Shown here: positions 1 to 7,698 of the stretch, piece after piece
Layout: the number at the start of each line of letters is the position of its first letter
Position numbering within the stretch: the first letter of the stretch is position 1
DNA from: CAZLBV01 sp964557845
Lineage (GTDB): Bacteria > Acidobacteriota > Aminicenantia > Aminicenantales > Aminicenantaceae
Direction: 5' to 3'
Assembly (NCBI GenBank): GCA_964557845.1
Contig: CAZLBV010000056.1
Coordinates: 1 to 11,455, forward strand
Length of the DNA stretch: 11,455 nucleotides
Program-made: the position numbers and the translations under genes
Notes under the pieces: model-generated
The model's input: the letters and a program-made list of their open reading frames with translations, nothing else
What the model was told of the DNA's origin: nothing
Databases searched by the model: none

Positions 1-695
1 GCCATGGCGTAACCATCTCCGATCGCATGTCCCGGATTAGATGTGAACTGGAATATCGCTCCACATCCTCCGGTTGCTAAAATGGTATAAGATGAAAATA
101 TTCGATTAACTTTGTGGCTTTCATTATTCAGGACATACGCCCCGATACATTGAGGTTCCCGATAAAAATCTGTGGGATTCTTGGAATGATGCGGTACGGT
201 AAGCAAATCCACTGCAGTATGGTTGGTCAAAAAGGTTACATTGGTTAAGTCCTTTAATGCCTGGATAAATCTTTCTTGTATGGTCTTTCCGGTGGTATCT
301 TTGACATGAAGGATCCTTCGGCGTGAGTGTCCGGCTTCCTGGGCATAATCAAGAGATTCTGGAGAACTTTTGGTAAAAGGTATCTTTAATTCCTTGATCA
401 ATATGTCATCCACCAGTTGTTTGCTTTCATTGGCTAAAATATCCACAGCCCTGGGATTGTTGATCCCATCTCCGGTTTGAAGAATATCATCCTTGAGCAG
501 CTCAGGATAATCATCATGGCCAAGAGATACTATTCCACCCTGGGCATAATAGGTATTCGATTCCAATGCGTCTGAATTTTTAGTAATAATAATCACCTTT
601 AAACCACACTTGGCAGCCTCTAAAGCAGCGCTGGCTCCCCCTATTCCGCATCCGATCACCAAAACATCTGTTCTATAAACTTTATCTTTACTCAT
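1..695 (-). CDS. nadB: L-aspartate oxidase NadB, N-terminal part (cut by window edge)
   Basis: This is the first 231 residues of a flavoprotein that oxidises L-aspartate to iminoaspartate, the substrate that NadA condenses to quinolinate in de novo NAD synthesis; it is cytosolic. The frame is open from ATG at 695 to the window edge, so the remaining C-terminal half or more (family length is roughly 500-540) lies outside. Visible motifs are the FAD dinucleotide-binding loop VIGCGIGG (13-20), SNTYYAQGG (46-54), EAGHSRRRILH (120-130) and ATGGCGAIF with TSNPGHAIGDGYAM (207-231). The EAGHSRRR segment is typical of NadB rather than succinate dehydrogenase or fumarate reductase; in NadB the glutamate here is linked to aspartate selectivity. 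The start is supported by AAGGA on the minus strand (705-701), 5 nt before ATG. It lies 60 bp downstream of nadC on the same strand, so the two are probably co-transcribed. A related flavin dehydrogenase is less likely. Confidence 0.93.
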   Translation of the reverse strand, partial: MSKDKVYRTDVLVIGCGIGGASAALEAAKCGLKVIIITKNSDALESNTYYAQGGIVSLGHDDYPELLKDDILQTGDGINNPRAVDILANESKQLVDDILIKELKIPFTKSSPESLDYAQEAGHSRRRILHVKDTTGKTIQERFIQALKDLTNVTFLTNHTAVDLLTVPHHSKNPTDFYREPQCIGAYVLNNESHKVNRIFSSYTILATGGCGAIFQFTSNPGHAIGDGYAM

Positions 696-755
696 AATTA
701 TCCTTATTAAGCAGAATAGCCGAAATCGCCTGACAACTCATTAATCCATAATCCT

Positions 756-1628
756 TTACGCCAAAAATTCCAAGCTTATGTCCAAAGAATGATAGGAATG
801 GGTCAATCCTCCCACAGATATGTAATCCACACCCAAAGAAGCTAAATCTTCTATCCGGTTCAAGTCAACATTTCCGGATACTTCTAGAGGGATTCTTCCC
901 TGAACAAATTCAACCACTTCTTTCATTTTCTCAATAGACATATTGTCAAGCATTATCAAATCAGCCCCAGATTCCAAGGCCTCTTTTACCTCTTCGATCG
1001 AGGTTGTCTCAACTTCTATCTTGATCTTATTTCCGACTTTATTTCTGGCTCTTTTCACTGCCTCAGGAATACTTCCGACAAGCTGGAGATGATTATCCTT
1101 GATCAAAACCATATCCGAAAGGCTCATGCGATGATTTCTTCCCCCTCCCATTCTTACAGCATACTTTTCCAGCTCTCTTAATCCCGGGGTGGTTTTTCGT
1201 GTATCTAAGATCTGGGTCCTGGTTCCAGTAAGCCTTTTCACAAATTTATGCGTCATGGAAGCTATTCCGCTTAATCTTTGCATAAAGTTCAAAGCGGTTC
1301 GTTCGCCTTTCAAAAGTGAGATCGAATTTCCCTCAATCCGGGCTAATTCTTTTCCTACAGAGATTTTATCTCCATCATTTTTTAACTTATGGAAATGCAG
1401 CGAAGGATCGATCGTCTTGAATACTCTTTCGGCAATATCTATCCCTGCTAAGACACCCTCTTCTTTAGCTAAGATCACGGCTTGAGAGGTGGAATCCGCA
1501 GCGATTACGCTCTCGGATGTTATATCACCATTTGGCATATCCTCCCTTAAAGCTATGTCTATCAAGAAATCAACTCGATCTTTATTCATGAAAAAATTAT
1601 AATGGCTAATTCTCCTAACGTCAATCAA
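756..1628 (-). CDS. nadC: Nicotinate-nucleotide pyrophosphorylase (quinolinate phosphoribosyltransferase)
   Basis: Converts quinolinate and PRPP to nicotinate mononucleotide, CO2 and pyrophosphate, the step after NadA in de novo NAD synthesis. The 290-residue length is normal for the family. Conserved blocks run in order: ALREDMPNGDIT (26-37), GERTALNF (108-115), DTRKTTPGLR (142-151), the GGGRNHRMSLSD segment (161-172), KDNH (177-180), the barrel acidic residues in IEVE (203-206) and MLDN (226-229), and the phosphate-binding SGN and SVGGLTHS (251-278). All the usual basic active-site residues are present. The start is uncertain. The TTG at 1628 follows a purine-rich GAGGGAG with only 2 nt after it. 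An in-frame ATG at 1589 removes 13 residues but has AGGAG 22 nt upstream, too far to be a good site. Both leave the conserved core intact. It is the first gene of a nadC-nadB unit, and nadA is not visible. Confidence 0.95.
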   Translation of the reverse strand: MIDVRRISHYNFFMNKDRVDFLIDIALREDMPNGDITSESVIAADSTSQAVILAKEEGVLAGIDIAERVFKTIDPSLHFHKLKNDGDKISVGKELARIEGNSISLLKGERTALNFMQRLSGIASMTHKFVKRLTGTRTQILDTRKTTPGLRELEKYAVRMGGGRNHRMSLSDMVLIKDNHLQLVGSIPEAVKRARNKVGNKIKIEVETTSIEEVKEALESGADLIMLDNMSIEKMKEVVEFVQGRIPLEVSGNVDLNRIEDLASLGVDYISVGGLTHSYHSLDISLEFLA

Positions 1629-1726
1629 ATCTCCCTCAGAAAACCCTGAAATAATTTCCTAAGACATTAATACACTTACCCGTCTTTCTGTTTAGATATC
1701 CGAAAAAAGGGAAAACTTCATTATTA

Positions 1727-1756
1727 TTTTTAAATTGACATAAATTTCAGTATCAA
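1727..1756 (-). promoter_or_regulatory. Possible divergent promoter for nadC-nadB
   Basis: Reading the minus strand, TTGATA (1756-1751, 5/6 to TTGACA) is followed after 18 bp by TAAAAA (1732-1727, 4/6 to TATAAT). It would give a leader of about 90 nt before the nadC TTG. It overlaps the forward promoter, so the two could compete for polymerase. The match is weak in an AT-rich spacer, and I saw no recognisable NAD-repressor operator. Confidence 0.25.
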
Positions 1757-1764
1757 ATTATCAT
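1735..1764 (+). promoter_or_regulatory. Sigma-70-type promoter giving a near-leaderless mRNA
   Basis: A perfect -35 box TTGACA (1735-1740) is followed after 18 bp by TATCAT (1759-1764), a 5/6 match to TATAAT. Transcription would start near 1770-1772, only 2-4 nt before the ATG at 1774. No Shine-Dalgarno sequence precedes that ATG, which agrees with leaderless translation. Prediction by eye only. Confidence 0.65.
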
Positions 1765-1773
1765 ACACTCAAA

Positions 1774-2778
1774 ATGAACAAGAAAAAAATCTCTCTTCTG
1801 GCATCCATTCTAGTTACTCTACTTCTTTTATGGATCCTTTATAGGCAGATAGAATTTCGGGATCTCATTTATACTTTCACACGGATCTTTTTCCCCGCGC
1901 TATTAGTTTTCATGGGGATCCATCTGCTGGGAAGTTTCCTTCGCGCCTGGAGATACAAAATACTGCTTGTCCCCCAGAAAATCAGTTGGGGGGATATCCT
2001 TATGACCACTTTCATCCGAAATCTTTTTGTCGATCTGCTTCCCGCACGCATCGGCTCTCTCTCATACATCTATGTACTGAATAAACGGCTAAAGTTTACA
2101 TTCGAATCTGCAGCATCTTCGTTTACATTTGCTTTCATTCTTGATTTTCTGACATTAGGACCTTTCATCATGTTGGCTTTACTCATGGCTGCGCCTGGTA
2201 TAAACCTTCAAGCCGGTACACCTTTGGCCATTCTTTCAACAGTGTTTCTTGTAGTGATTCTTATGCTTTATATAAAAGTCGTCATTATCTTTAGATTTTT
2301 CTTAAAAGCCTTCCAATATTTTCTAAGAGTATTCCATCTATCAGAAAAAGAATGGGCACACATAGTCATAGAAAAGATAAAATTGACGATCGAATCTATC
2401 GTGGAAACACAAAAACGCGGTGTTTTCGTTAAAGTCTTAATCCTGTCTTTTTTAATCAGGTTATCTAAATATTGTGCTTTGTTTTTTTTATTATTTGCCT
2501 TGTTAAGAAGTCATGGGTTTGCTATTCAAGAAATAAATTTTTTTATCATGATCCTGGGTATCACAGGCGCCGAGTTAACCTCTGTACTGCCGGTAAAAGG
2601 GATCGGAGGTTTTGGGACCTGGGAAAGTGCTTGGGCGCTCACATTGACACAACTCGGATTTGAATCACGTATAGCCATCCTCTCCAGCGGCGTTCATCTG
2701 ATCACCAATGTTTTTGAATATATTTTGGGTATAATCTCGATATTGATCCTTGCTTCTCCGCGATCCGGGAAAAATTAA
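1774..2778 (+). CDS. UPF0104 / lysylphosphatidylglycerol-synthase transmembrane (flippase-like) family protein
   Basis: A 334-residue polytopic inner-membrane protein of the family that includes the membrane half of MprF and the YbhN/AglD-type proteins. Hydrophobic segments lie near residues 7-23, 39-56, 118-140, 149-172, 219-241, 256-274 and 298-327. Family marks are FLRAWRYKILL (55-65), LLPARIGSLSYIYVL (88-102) and the glycine-rich GIGGFGTWE (276-284) near the C-terminus, a variant of the usual GGIGTRE-type motif. No catalytic lysyltransferase domain is attached, so lysyl-lipid synthesis cannot be claimed; lipid or lipid-linked sugar translocation is the usual guess for stand-alone members. 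The first ATG is chosen because it leads directly into the first membrane helix and the next Met is at residue 47. It has no Shine-Dalgarno sequence and sits 9 nt after the -10 box. It is divergent from nadC and separated from tldD by 210 bp, so it may be monocistronic. Confidence 0.82.
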   Translation: MNKKKISLLASILVTLLLLWILYRQIEFRDLIYTFTRIFFPALLVFMGIHLLGSFLRAWRYKILLVPQKISWGDILMTTFIRNLFVDLLPARIGSLSYIYVLNKRLKFTFESAASSFTFAFILDFLTLGPFIMLALLMAAPGINLQAGTPLAILSTVFLVVILMLYIKVVIIFRFFLKAFQYFLRVFHLSEKEWAHIVIEKIKLTIESIVETQKRGVFVKVLILSFLIRLSKYCALFFLLFALLRSHGFAIQEINFFIMILGITGAELTSVLPVKGIGGFGTWESAWALTLTQLGFESRIAILSSGVHLITNVFEYILGIISILILASPRSGKN

Positions 2779-2988
2779 ATCTAAAAATACTCCCTTAATC
2801 CTGGTAAAATATGACTACCTGAACAAAAGGATTGCACATTTTTGCCCGTAAGGTTTAATATAAATATTGTTATCTATTTATATATTTTGCGTATGGGTAC
2901 TCATCCGGGAACAATGAAAACAGATAAGATCAATAAAAGGATGAGTCAACAGGTGGATGAGTAGACGGATAAATAGATAGACAGGAGA
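2779..2988 (+). other. Intergenic spacer before tldD with weak promoter-like sequence
   Basis: 210 AT-rich bases with no convincing gene. A 23-codon ATG frame at 2893 has no coding support. Promoter-like pairs are weak: TTGCAC (2832-2837) with TAATAT (2856-2861) at 18 bp, or TTGCCC (2842-2847) with TATTGT (2865-2870) at 17 bp. No strong terminator hairpin was seen after 2778. The right end is the purine-rich tract listed separately. Confidence 0.4.
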
Positions 2989-3022
2989 ATGAGGAAATGG
3001 GTGGAATGGATGAGAGATAAAA
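2936..3022 (+). repeat. Degenerate tetranucleotide-phased purine-rich tract across the tldD start
   Basis: About 85 bases are almost free of C on the plus strand and can be read as degenerate 4/8-base units: GGATGAGT at 2939 and again at 2955, then AGAC GGAT AAAT AGAT AGAC (2963-2982), continuing as GAAT, AAAT and GGGT-like units to about 3022. GGATGAGT recurs exactly at a 16-base offset. The tract covers the last of the spacer and the first codons annotated for tldD (MRKWVEWMRDK). It looks like a decayed simple-sequence array. Confidence 0.5.
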
Positions 3023-4446
3023 ATAACATAATAAAAACATTGAATGATACCTTCAATCTTTCTGAGAATATCATCCAAAAAATATTGAATTCAGCCCTTT
3101 CCAAGGGTGGTGAATTCTCAGAGTTGTTTCTGGAATACAAAATCTTCACATATATAAAAATGGAAGACGACATCATCAAAGAAACAGCAGAAAGCATAGA
3201 TCTGGGTGCAGGAATCAGGGTGATCTCCGGTGATAAAACCGGATATGGATACACCAACAACCTCAGTTTGAATGATATGCAGAAGGCAGCCTTAACAGCT
3301 GCCCAGATCGCATCTGGAGGCCAGGGAAATAAATTGTCCGGACTTTTTCCAACCAGATCAAAATTCAATCTTTATCCTGCCATCGATCTTTCCCAGAAGG
3401 CCTCGTTAGAAAAGAAAATTGATATCGTCAAAAGGGCTTACACTACGGCTCTAGATCATGACCCCAAAATAATCAAGGTCAAGACGGCCCTTACAGATCA
3501 GATTCAAAACATTGTCATTGCTAATTCTGATGGTTTATTGATCAGCGATCAACGCCCCTTAGTCAAATTGACGTGTATGGCCATTGCAGAGAAAAATGGC
3601 CAAAGGGAAGCTGGATTTTTTGGGGGAGGTGGCCGCGTCGGCCTCGAATATTTCCAAAATGTTCTTACCGCCGAAGAAATCGGAAGAGAATCCTCTCAAG
3701 AAGCCCTTCATCTTTTGGAGGCAGTTCTTCCACCAGCAGGAGAAATGCCGGTGATCCTAACCCCGGGGCACAGCGGTGTTTTGATCCACGAAGCCGTCGG
3801 CCATTTACTGGAGGCTGATTTTATCCGTAAAAAAACCTCAATATTTTGGAACAAACTTGGGAAAAAAGTCGGAACCGATCAAGTCACGATCTACGATGAC
3901 CCCACTATCCCCTTTTTCAGAGGCTCTTATAACCTTGATGATGAAGGAACAATACCTGAAAAAACCTGTCTTATTTCCAAAGGGATTGTGACAGGTTTTC
4001 TGCAAGATAAATTATCCGCCAAAATAATGGGCCAAAAAATCAACGGCCACGGCCGCCGTCAGGATTACAGCTGTTTTCCTATACCACGTATGAGCAACAC
4101 CTATATCGATGCCGGCGAATTTACTCCCGAAGAAATTTTAAAGTCGGTTAAAAAAGGATTCTATGCCCTTCGATTCCAGGGAGGACAGGTCGAAGACTCA
4201 GGGAAATTCGTTTTTTCTGTTAGTTCAGGATATCTTATTGAAGAGGGAAGAAAAACCGCTCCGGTCAAGCAAGCTTCCCTGATCGGGAGCAACATTGACA
4301 TACTGAATAAAATTGAAATGGTAGGTTCGGATCTGGATTTCGGCCTTCAAACCGGGATCTGTGGAAAGGAAGGCCAGGGCATCCCGGTTAATGATGGCTG
4401 CCCCACCCTTAAAATCTCCGCCATGACCGTGGGAGGGATCAGATGA
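2989..4446 (+). CDS. tldD: TldD, catalytic subunit of the TldD/TldE metallopeptidase
   Basis: Zinc-peptidase subunit that works with TldE. In E. coli the pair trims the microcin B17 leader and degrades the antitoxin CcdA, acting on unfolded peptides in the cytosol. The HExxxH motif is intact as HEAVGH (267-272) within GVLIHEAVGHLLEADF. The C-terminal block GGQVEDSGKFVFSVSSGYLI (398-417) and GICGKEGQGIPV (456-467) are family hallmarks; Cys458 is the likely third zinc ligand. The 485-residue length is normal. The start is doubtful. ATG 2989 has AGGAG only 1 nt upstream. In-frame GTG 3001 has GAGGA at a better 5-nt spacing, and ATG 3010 is a third option. Codons 1-11 lie in the purine-rich tract, so a later start is plausible. 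The stop overlaps the tldE ATG by 4 bp, giving coupled translation. The natural substrate is not evident here: no RiPP precursor or toxin-antitoxin gene is adjacent. Confidence 0.94.
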   Translation: MRKWVEWMRDKNNIIKTLNDTFNLSENIIQKILNSALSKGGEFSELFLEYKIFTYIKMEDDIIKETAESIDLGAGIRVISGDKTGYGYTNNLSLNDMQKAALTAAQIASGGQGNKLSGLFPTRSKFNLYPAIDLSQKASLEKKIDIVKRAYTTALDHDPKIIKVKTALTDQIQNIVIANSDGLLISDQRPLVKLTCMAIAEKNGQREAGFFGGGGRVGLEYFQNVLTAEEIGRESSQEALHLLEAVLPPAGEMPVILTPGHSGVLIHEAVGHLLEADFIRKKTSIFWNKLGKKVGTDQVTIYDDPTIPFFRGSYNLDDEGTIPEKTCLISKGIVTGFLQDKLSAKIMGQKINGHGRRQDYSCFPIPRMSNTYIDAGEFTPEEILKSVKKGFYALRFQGGQVEDSGKFVFSVSSGYLIEEGRKTAPVKQASLIGSNIDILNKIEMVGSDLDFGLQTGICGKEGQGIPVNDGCPTLKISAMTVGGIR

Positions 4447-5792
4447 GTCCTAAAATAAAAAGAGCCGATACGGTCAATCTGGCTGAAGATCTCATTAGAT
4501 TTGCAATCGCCCAGGGAGCAGATGCGACCGAAATTTCGATCAGTGAAATAGATGAATTCAGTGCTGAAGTCCGGTTAGGAGAGATTGATAACTTGATCGA
4601 AGCAGTATCAAGGTACGTAAGTATGAGAGTGATTAAAGATAAGAAAACCGCCTATGCAAATTCCTCTGATTTCTCCATGGATAGCCTGAAAAGATTAATG
4701 GAAAATTGCGTAAAACGCGCCCAGCTGGCCAATCCGGATGAGTTCACTGGTTTACCTTCCGAGACAAAAAAACCTCTAGTTGAAACAAAATCTTTGGACA
4801 TTTTTGATCCCAATATCGCGGTAATGCCCTTGGAGAAAAAAATCAAACTGGCCATGGAGACCGAAAAGATCGCTCTCAAAGATAACAGGATAACCAATTC
4901 TCATGGCGCGAGTTTTGAAACCAGAGTTGTGGAAAACACTTTAGTCAATTCATTAGGGTTCTCAGAAACCTATGATGAAACAGTGTGCAGCCTCGGTTTA
5001 GGTCTTCAGGCCGGGGGAACGGATTCAAAAGTCGAAGGATACTGGTCCTGCTCACGAAGACATTTGAAGCAAATGGAATCTCCGGAAGAGATCGCCGGAA
5101 AAGCTGTTTCAAGAACCATCCGTCTTATCCAGCCGCGTAAGATAAAAACAACTAATGTTCCGGTCATCTTTGAACCCATGATGACCTCCTGGCTACTGGA
5201 ATTTCTTTTCGCTTGTGTCTCTGGAGAATCTGTTTATCAGGGCATTACTTTTTTAGGGGATAAACTGGGTATGAAGATCGGGAATAACTCGATAAATGTT
5301 ATTGATGATGGTCTTATTCCCGGGAAATTGGGAACCTGCCCTTTTGATTCCGAAGGAGTCCCCACAAGAAGAACCATCGTCATAGAGAATGGAGTCTTAA
5401 AGAATTTCCTCTGTAATTCCTATGCCGCTCGAAGACTCAACCTCACCCCGACCGGGAATGCCGATGGTACGGGTGTAGGGCCTAATAACTTCTATTTGGC
5501 ACCCGGAGAGAAATCTCCTGAGGAGATCATCTCTGAAACTGACTGTGGACTCATTCTCACTCGTACTATGGGGCATGGATTGAATCCCATAACCGGTGAT
5601 ATTTCCCGGGGTGCTTTCGGATTATGGATCGAAAAAGGAGAGATCGCTTATCCAGTTTCCGAGATTACCATAACCGGCAATTTAGGAAACATATTGAATA
5701 ATATTGAAATCATCGGAAATGACTTGGAATTCAATAACCAGGTCTTGGGCCCAACCATAAAAATTGAAGAATTGACCGTCGCCGGACAATAA
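4443..5792 (+). CDS. tldE: TldE (PmbA), non-catalytic subunit of the TldD/TldE metallopeptidase
   Basis: Partner of TldD. The heterodimer encloses the active site while TldE itself lacks zinc. The 449-residue sequence follows the PmbA pattern. An N-terminal domain (about 10-100) contains RLGEIDNLIEAVSRYVSMRV. The middle segment has SHGASFETR (153-161), the helix region VPVIFEPMMTSWLLEFL (239-255) replaces the HExxxH of TldD, then come DDGLIPGKLGTCPFDSEGVP (288-307) and the C-terminal GNILNNIEIIGNDLEF (415-430). No HExxxH occurs, as expected for TldE. ATG 4443 overlaps the tldD TGA (ATGA) and is preceded by GGGAGG at 4431-4436, 6 nt away, so both coupling and its own ribosome binding site are present. 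Together with tldD it forms a two-gene operon, possibly read through into the genes at 5889 and beyond. Confidence 0.94.
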   Translation: MSPKIKRADTVNLAEDLIRFAIAQGADATEISISEIDEFSAEVRLGEIDNLIEAVSRYVSMRVIKDKKTAYANSSDFSMDSLKRLMENCVKRAQLANPDEFTGLPSETKKPLVETKSLDIFDPNIAVMPLEKKIKLAMETEKIALKDNRITNSHGASFETRVVENTLVNSLGFSETYDETVCSLGLGLQAGGTDSKVEGYWSCSRRHLKQMESPEEIAGKAVSRTIRLIQPRKIKTTNVPVIFEPMMTSWLLEFLFACVSGESVYQGITFLGDKLGMKIGNNSINVIDDGLIPGKLGTCPFDSEGVPTRRTIVIENGVLKNFLCNSYAARRLNLTPTGNADGTGVGPNNFYLAPGEKSPEEIISETDCGLILTRTMGHGLNPITGDISRGAFGLWIEKGEIAYPVSEITITGNLGNILNNIEIIGNDLEFNNQVLGPTIKIEELTVAGQ

Positions 5793-5888
5793 AATTGCCT
5801 CTTTACAATTTTCATTACTTTTGAAAGAATGTATAATAAGATTTGAGCCAAGGTTTAGTAAAAACTGGAACTTGGGAGAAGTCAGTAA
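5791..5888 (+). promoter_or_regulatory. tldE / HEAT-gene spacer with candidate promoter
   Basis: The 96-bp gap holds a perfect -10 box TATAAT (5832-5837) with TTTTCA (5809-5814, 4/6 to TTGACA) 17 bp upstream. Transcription would start near 5844, leaving about a 45-nt leader that includes GGGAG (5874-5878) before TTG 5889. Just upstream, AAAATTG (5791-5797) and CAATTTT (5806-5812) form a 7-bp inverted repeat with an 8-nt loop. It is too AT-rich to be a convincing terminator, so read-through from tldDE is possible. Confidence 0.42.
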
Positions 5889-7685
5889 TTGAAAGAATCC
5901 AATAACATTTCCCCGGAAAAACAGCAAGATAACTTTGAAAAGATAAAGGAGAAACGGGAACTCATTAAAAAAACCAGTGATATATTCAATCTGTTTGCAA
6001 GGACATTCAGCCAGATAAAAATTTTTTCAGCAGAGCATGCCTCGGTCATAAAATTTATCGATCAACTATATACCTATTTCCGGGACTTTCTAAACGCCCA
6101 TGAAAAATTAGAGATCGGAATTGAGGAGACTTCCTTTATTTTTATGAAAGAAGAGATCTACCGGGAAGATAATATTCAAAAAAGCCTCCCTTTCCTTTTT
6201 TTTAAAGATGGCATGCAGATCTTGTTTTTTTATAAGGGGCTTAAACGAGCTGAATTTCAAGACTTCCTCGATCTTATAAGAAAAGAGTCGCTTCTTCCGG
6301 CTGAAGAAAGTGACGTAGTCAATGCTATGTGGGAAAGGGATTTTGCCAATATCCGCTACTATGCACCCGATGATTTTCTGGAAACAAAGATCGGTTTAAA
6401 AACATTGGTAAAAAAATATGAGGTTAACAAGAAAAAGATCAGCTCCGGCGCGATCAATCTCAAGCCAAATGACCGTAAATCCCTGGAAAAAGGAAAATTC
6501 ATGGGAAGTCAAGTATCCGGGATCAATGATGAATCCTGGAAAAAAATGGATTTTGCCGATCAGTTCTCGCCTCTGCTCGGAAGCATGGAATTGAACGAAC
6601 AGGAAAAAGGATCGATTGAATTCATGCTGACCAACAACCGAAAAATTACCAGAGATGACGAACTCCTTTCCCTTCTTTTCGAAATGTTATATCTAGAAAA
6701 AGATGATGAGATTTTCAGCGATACCCTGAAGATCCTCACAGAAAGCTTTGAAGAATTTACCGAAAAAGATAATTTCAAAAAAACAGTTGCCATTATCCGA
6801 TTTGTTTATGAACTCAAAAAAGATATCCATCCCAATTCCCAAACAAAAATTCAGAATTTAAACAAATTCCTCGAGAATCTGGCAAATCAGGATATGTTGA
6901 ACCTCTTAAACCAGAAAGTCCGGGAAAAGAAAATTCCGGATATGGATAATTTCCTCATTCATCTGAGATTGATCGGCCCAAAATCTTTACCCATACTCGC
7001 ATATGTAGTGGAGCACTATGATTCTAAAGAATTAAAAATCAGGGCTCTTCGTTTTTTCCGGGAGCTGGGAAAACATGATCTTCCCACTTTGAGCAGTCTC
7101 GCCAGAAATGACTCTCCGGAGATAACAAATGAGATTATATTTGTTTTAAGCGAATGTCCGGAGAGCACCGCACTAAAGTATTTAAACCTATTCAATGGAT
7201 ACATAAATAAAAGTATCAAAATAAATGCCATCCATGCTATCGCACGGTTTAAAAGCAAAGCTGCAGCCATTACACTCTCTAACTTTTTCGATGATGAAGA
7301 TGAGGGGATCCGGATTCTGGCAGCCCAGAATATTCAAGTTTATAGTGATGAAACTCTAATCAATAAGCTGAAAAATCTAGTGACTGATAAGAAATTTCAT
7401 AAACTAAGCCGGGAAGAAAAACTCATTTTACTGGAAACCTTAGGCAAGAGTAAGGCATCCTCTGCCCTTGATACCCTGCAAAACCTGATAAAAAAGGTGG
7501 GTTTTTTCACCCGGCCGAAAAAAGTTGAATCTGCTTTATGTGCGGTTTCCGGATTAGAAGCAATGAGAACAGCTGATTCCCTTGAAAGCTTAAAAAGAGC
7601 AGTTAAATCCCGGAAAAAAACCATTAGGACAGCCTCTCAGAAAGCAATCGCAAAGTCAGAAAATAATAGTAATTTAAATAAGTAA
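5889..7685 (+). CDS. HEAT-repeat protein with an HD-GYP-associated N-terminal domain
   Basis: A 598-residue soluble protein without signal peptide or membrane segment. Residues 30-132 form an alpha/beta domain (IFNLFARTF... to FQDFLDLIRKE) that resembles, at low identity, the N-terminal domain of the adjacent HD-GYP protein. A WERDFANIRYYAPDDFLE segment (148-165) follows, then a charged linker and helical region (170-350). The C-terminal 360-590 is built of HEAT-like helical pairs with hydrophobic/Ala patterns such as LKIRALRFFRELGKHDLPTL and GIRILAAQNI. HEAT repeats usually bind proteins, so a scaffold or regulatory role is likely; no catalytic motif is seen. The start is TTG at 5889, with GGGAG 10 nt upstream; the next in-frame Met is residue 86, which would delete most of the N-terminal domain. 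It ends 13 bp before the HD-GYP gene. The exact function is unknown. Confidence 0.75.
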   Translation: MKESNNISPEKQQDNFEKIKEKRELIKKTSDIFNLFARTFSQIKIFSAEHASVIKFIDQLYTYFRDFLNAHEKLEIGIEETSFIFMKEEIYREDNIQKSLPFLFFKDGMQILFFYKGLKRAEFQDFLDLIRKESLLPAEESDVVNAMWERDFANIRYYAPDDFLETKIGLKTLVKKYEVNKKKISSGAINLKPNDRKSLEKGKFMGSQVSGINDESWKKMDFADQFSPLLGSMELNEQEKGSIEFMLTNNRKITRDDELLSLLFEMLYLEKDDEIFSDTLKILTESFEEFTEKDNFKKTVAIIRFVYELKKDIHPNSQTKIQNLNKFLENLANQDMLNLLNQKVREKKIPDMDNFLIHLRLIGPKSLPILAYVVEHYDSKELKIRALRFFRELGKHDLPTLSSLARNDSPEITNEIIFVLSECPESTALKYLNLFNGYINKSIKINAIHAIARFKSKAAAITLSNFFDDEDEGIRILAAQNIQVYSDETLINKLKNLVTDKKFHKLSREEKLILLETLGKSKASSALDTLQNLIKKVGFFTRPKKVESALCAVSGLEAMRTADSLESLKRAVKSRKKTIRTASQKAIAKSENNSNLNK

Positions 7686-7698
7686 ACCGAGGAATAAA

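Noticed and set aside
696..755. Possible short coding frame or nadA remnant between nadC and nadB
   Set aside because: Only 60 bp with stops, and no NadA-like residues; it holds the nadB ribosome binding site.
2893..2964. 23-codon ATG frame in the spacer before tldD, considered as a small peptide or TldD/E substrate
   Set aside because: No ribosome binding site, and its 3' end is made of the simple-sequence tract; nothing indicates a real peptide.
2946..3368. 140-codon open frame on the minus strand opposite tldD
   Set aside because: It lies antisense to well-supported tldD codons, has a low-complexity Leu/His/Pro-rich end produced by the purine tract, and shows no recognisable family.
5791..5812. 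AAAATTG/CAATTTT inverted repeat after tldE, considered as a terminator
   Set aside because: The stem has only one G-C pair and no clear T-run follows, so it would be too weak.
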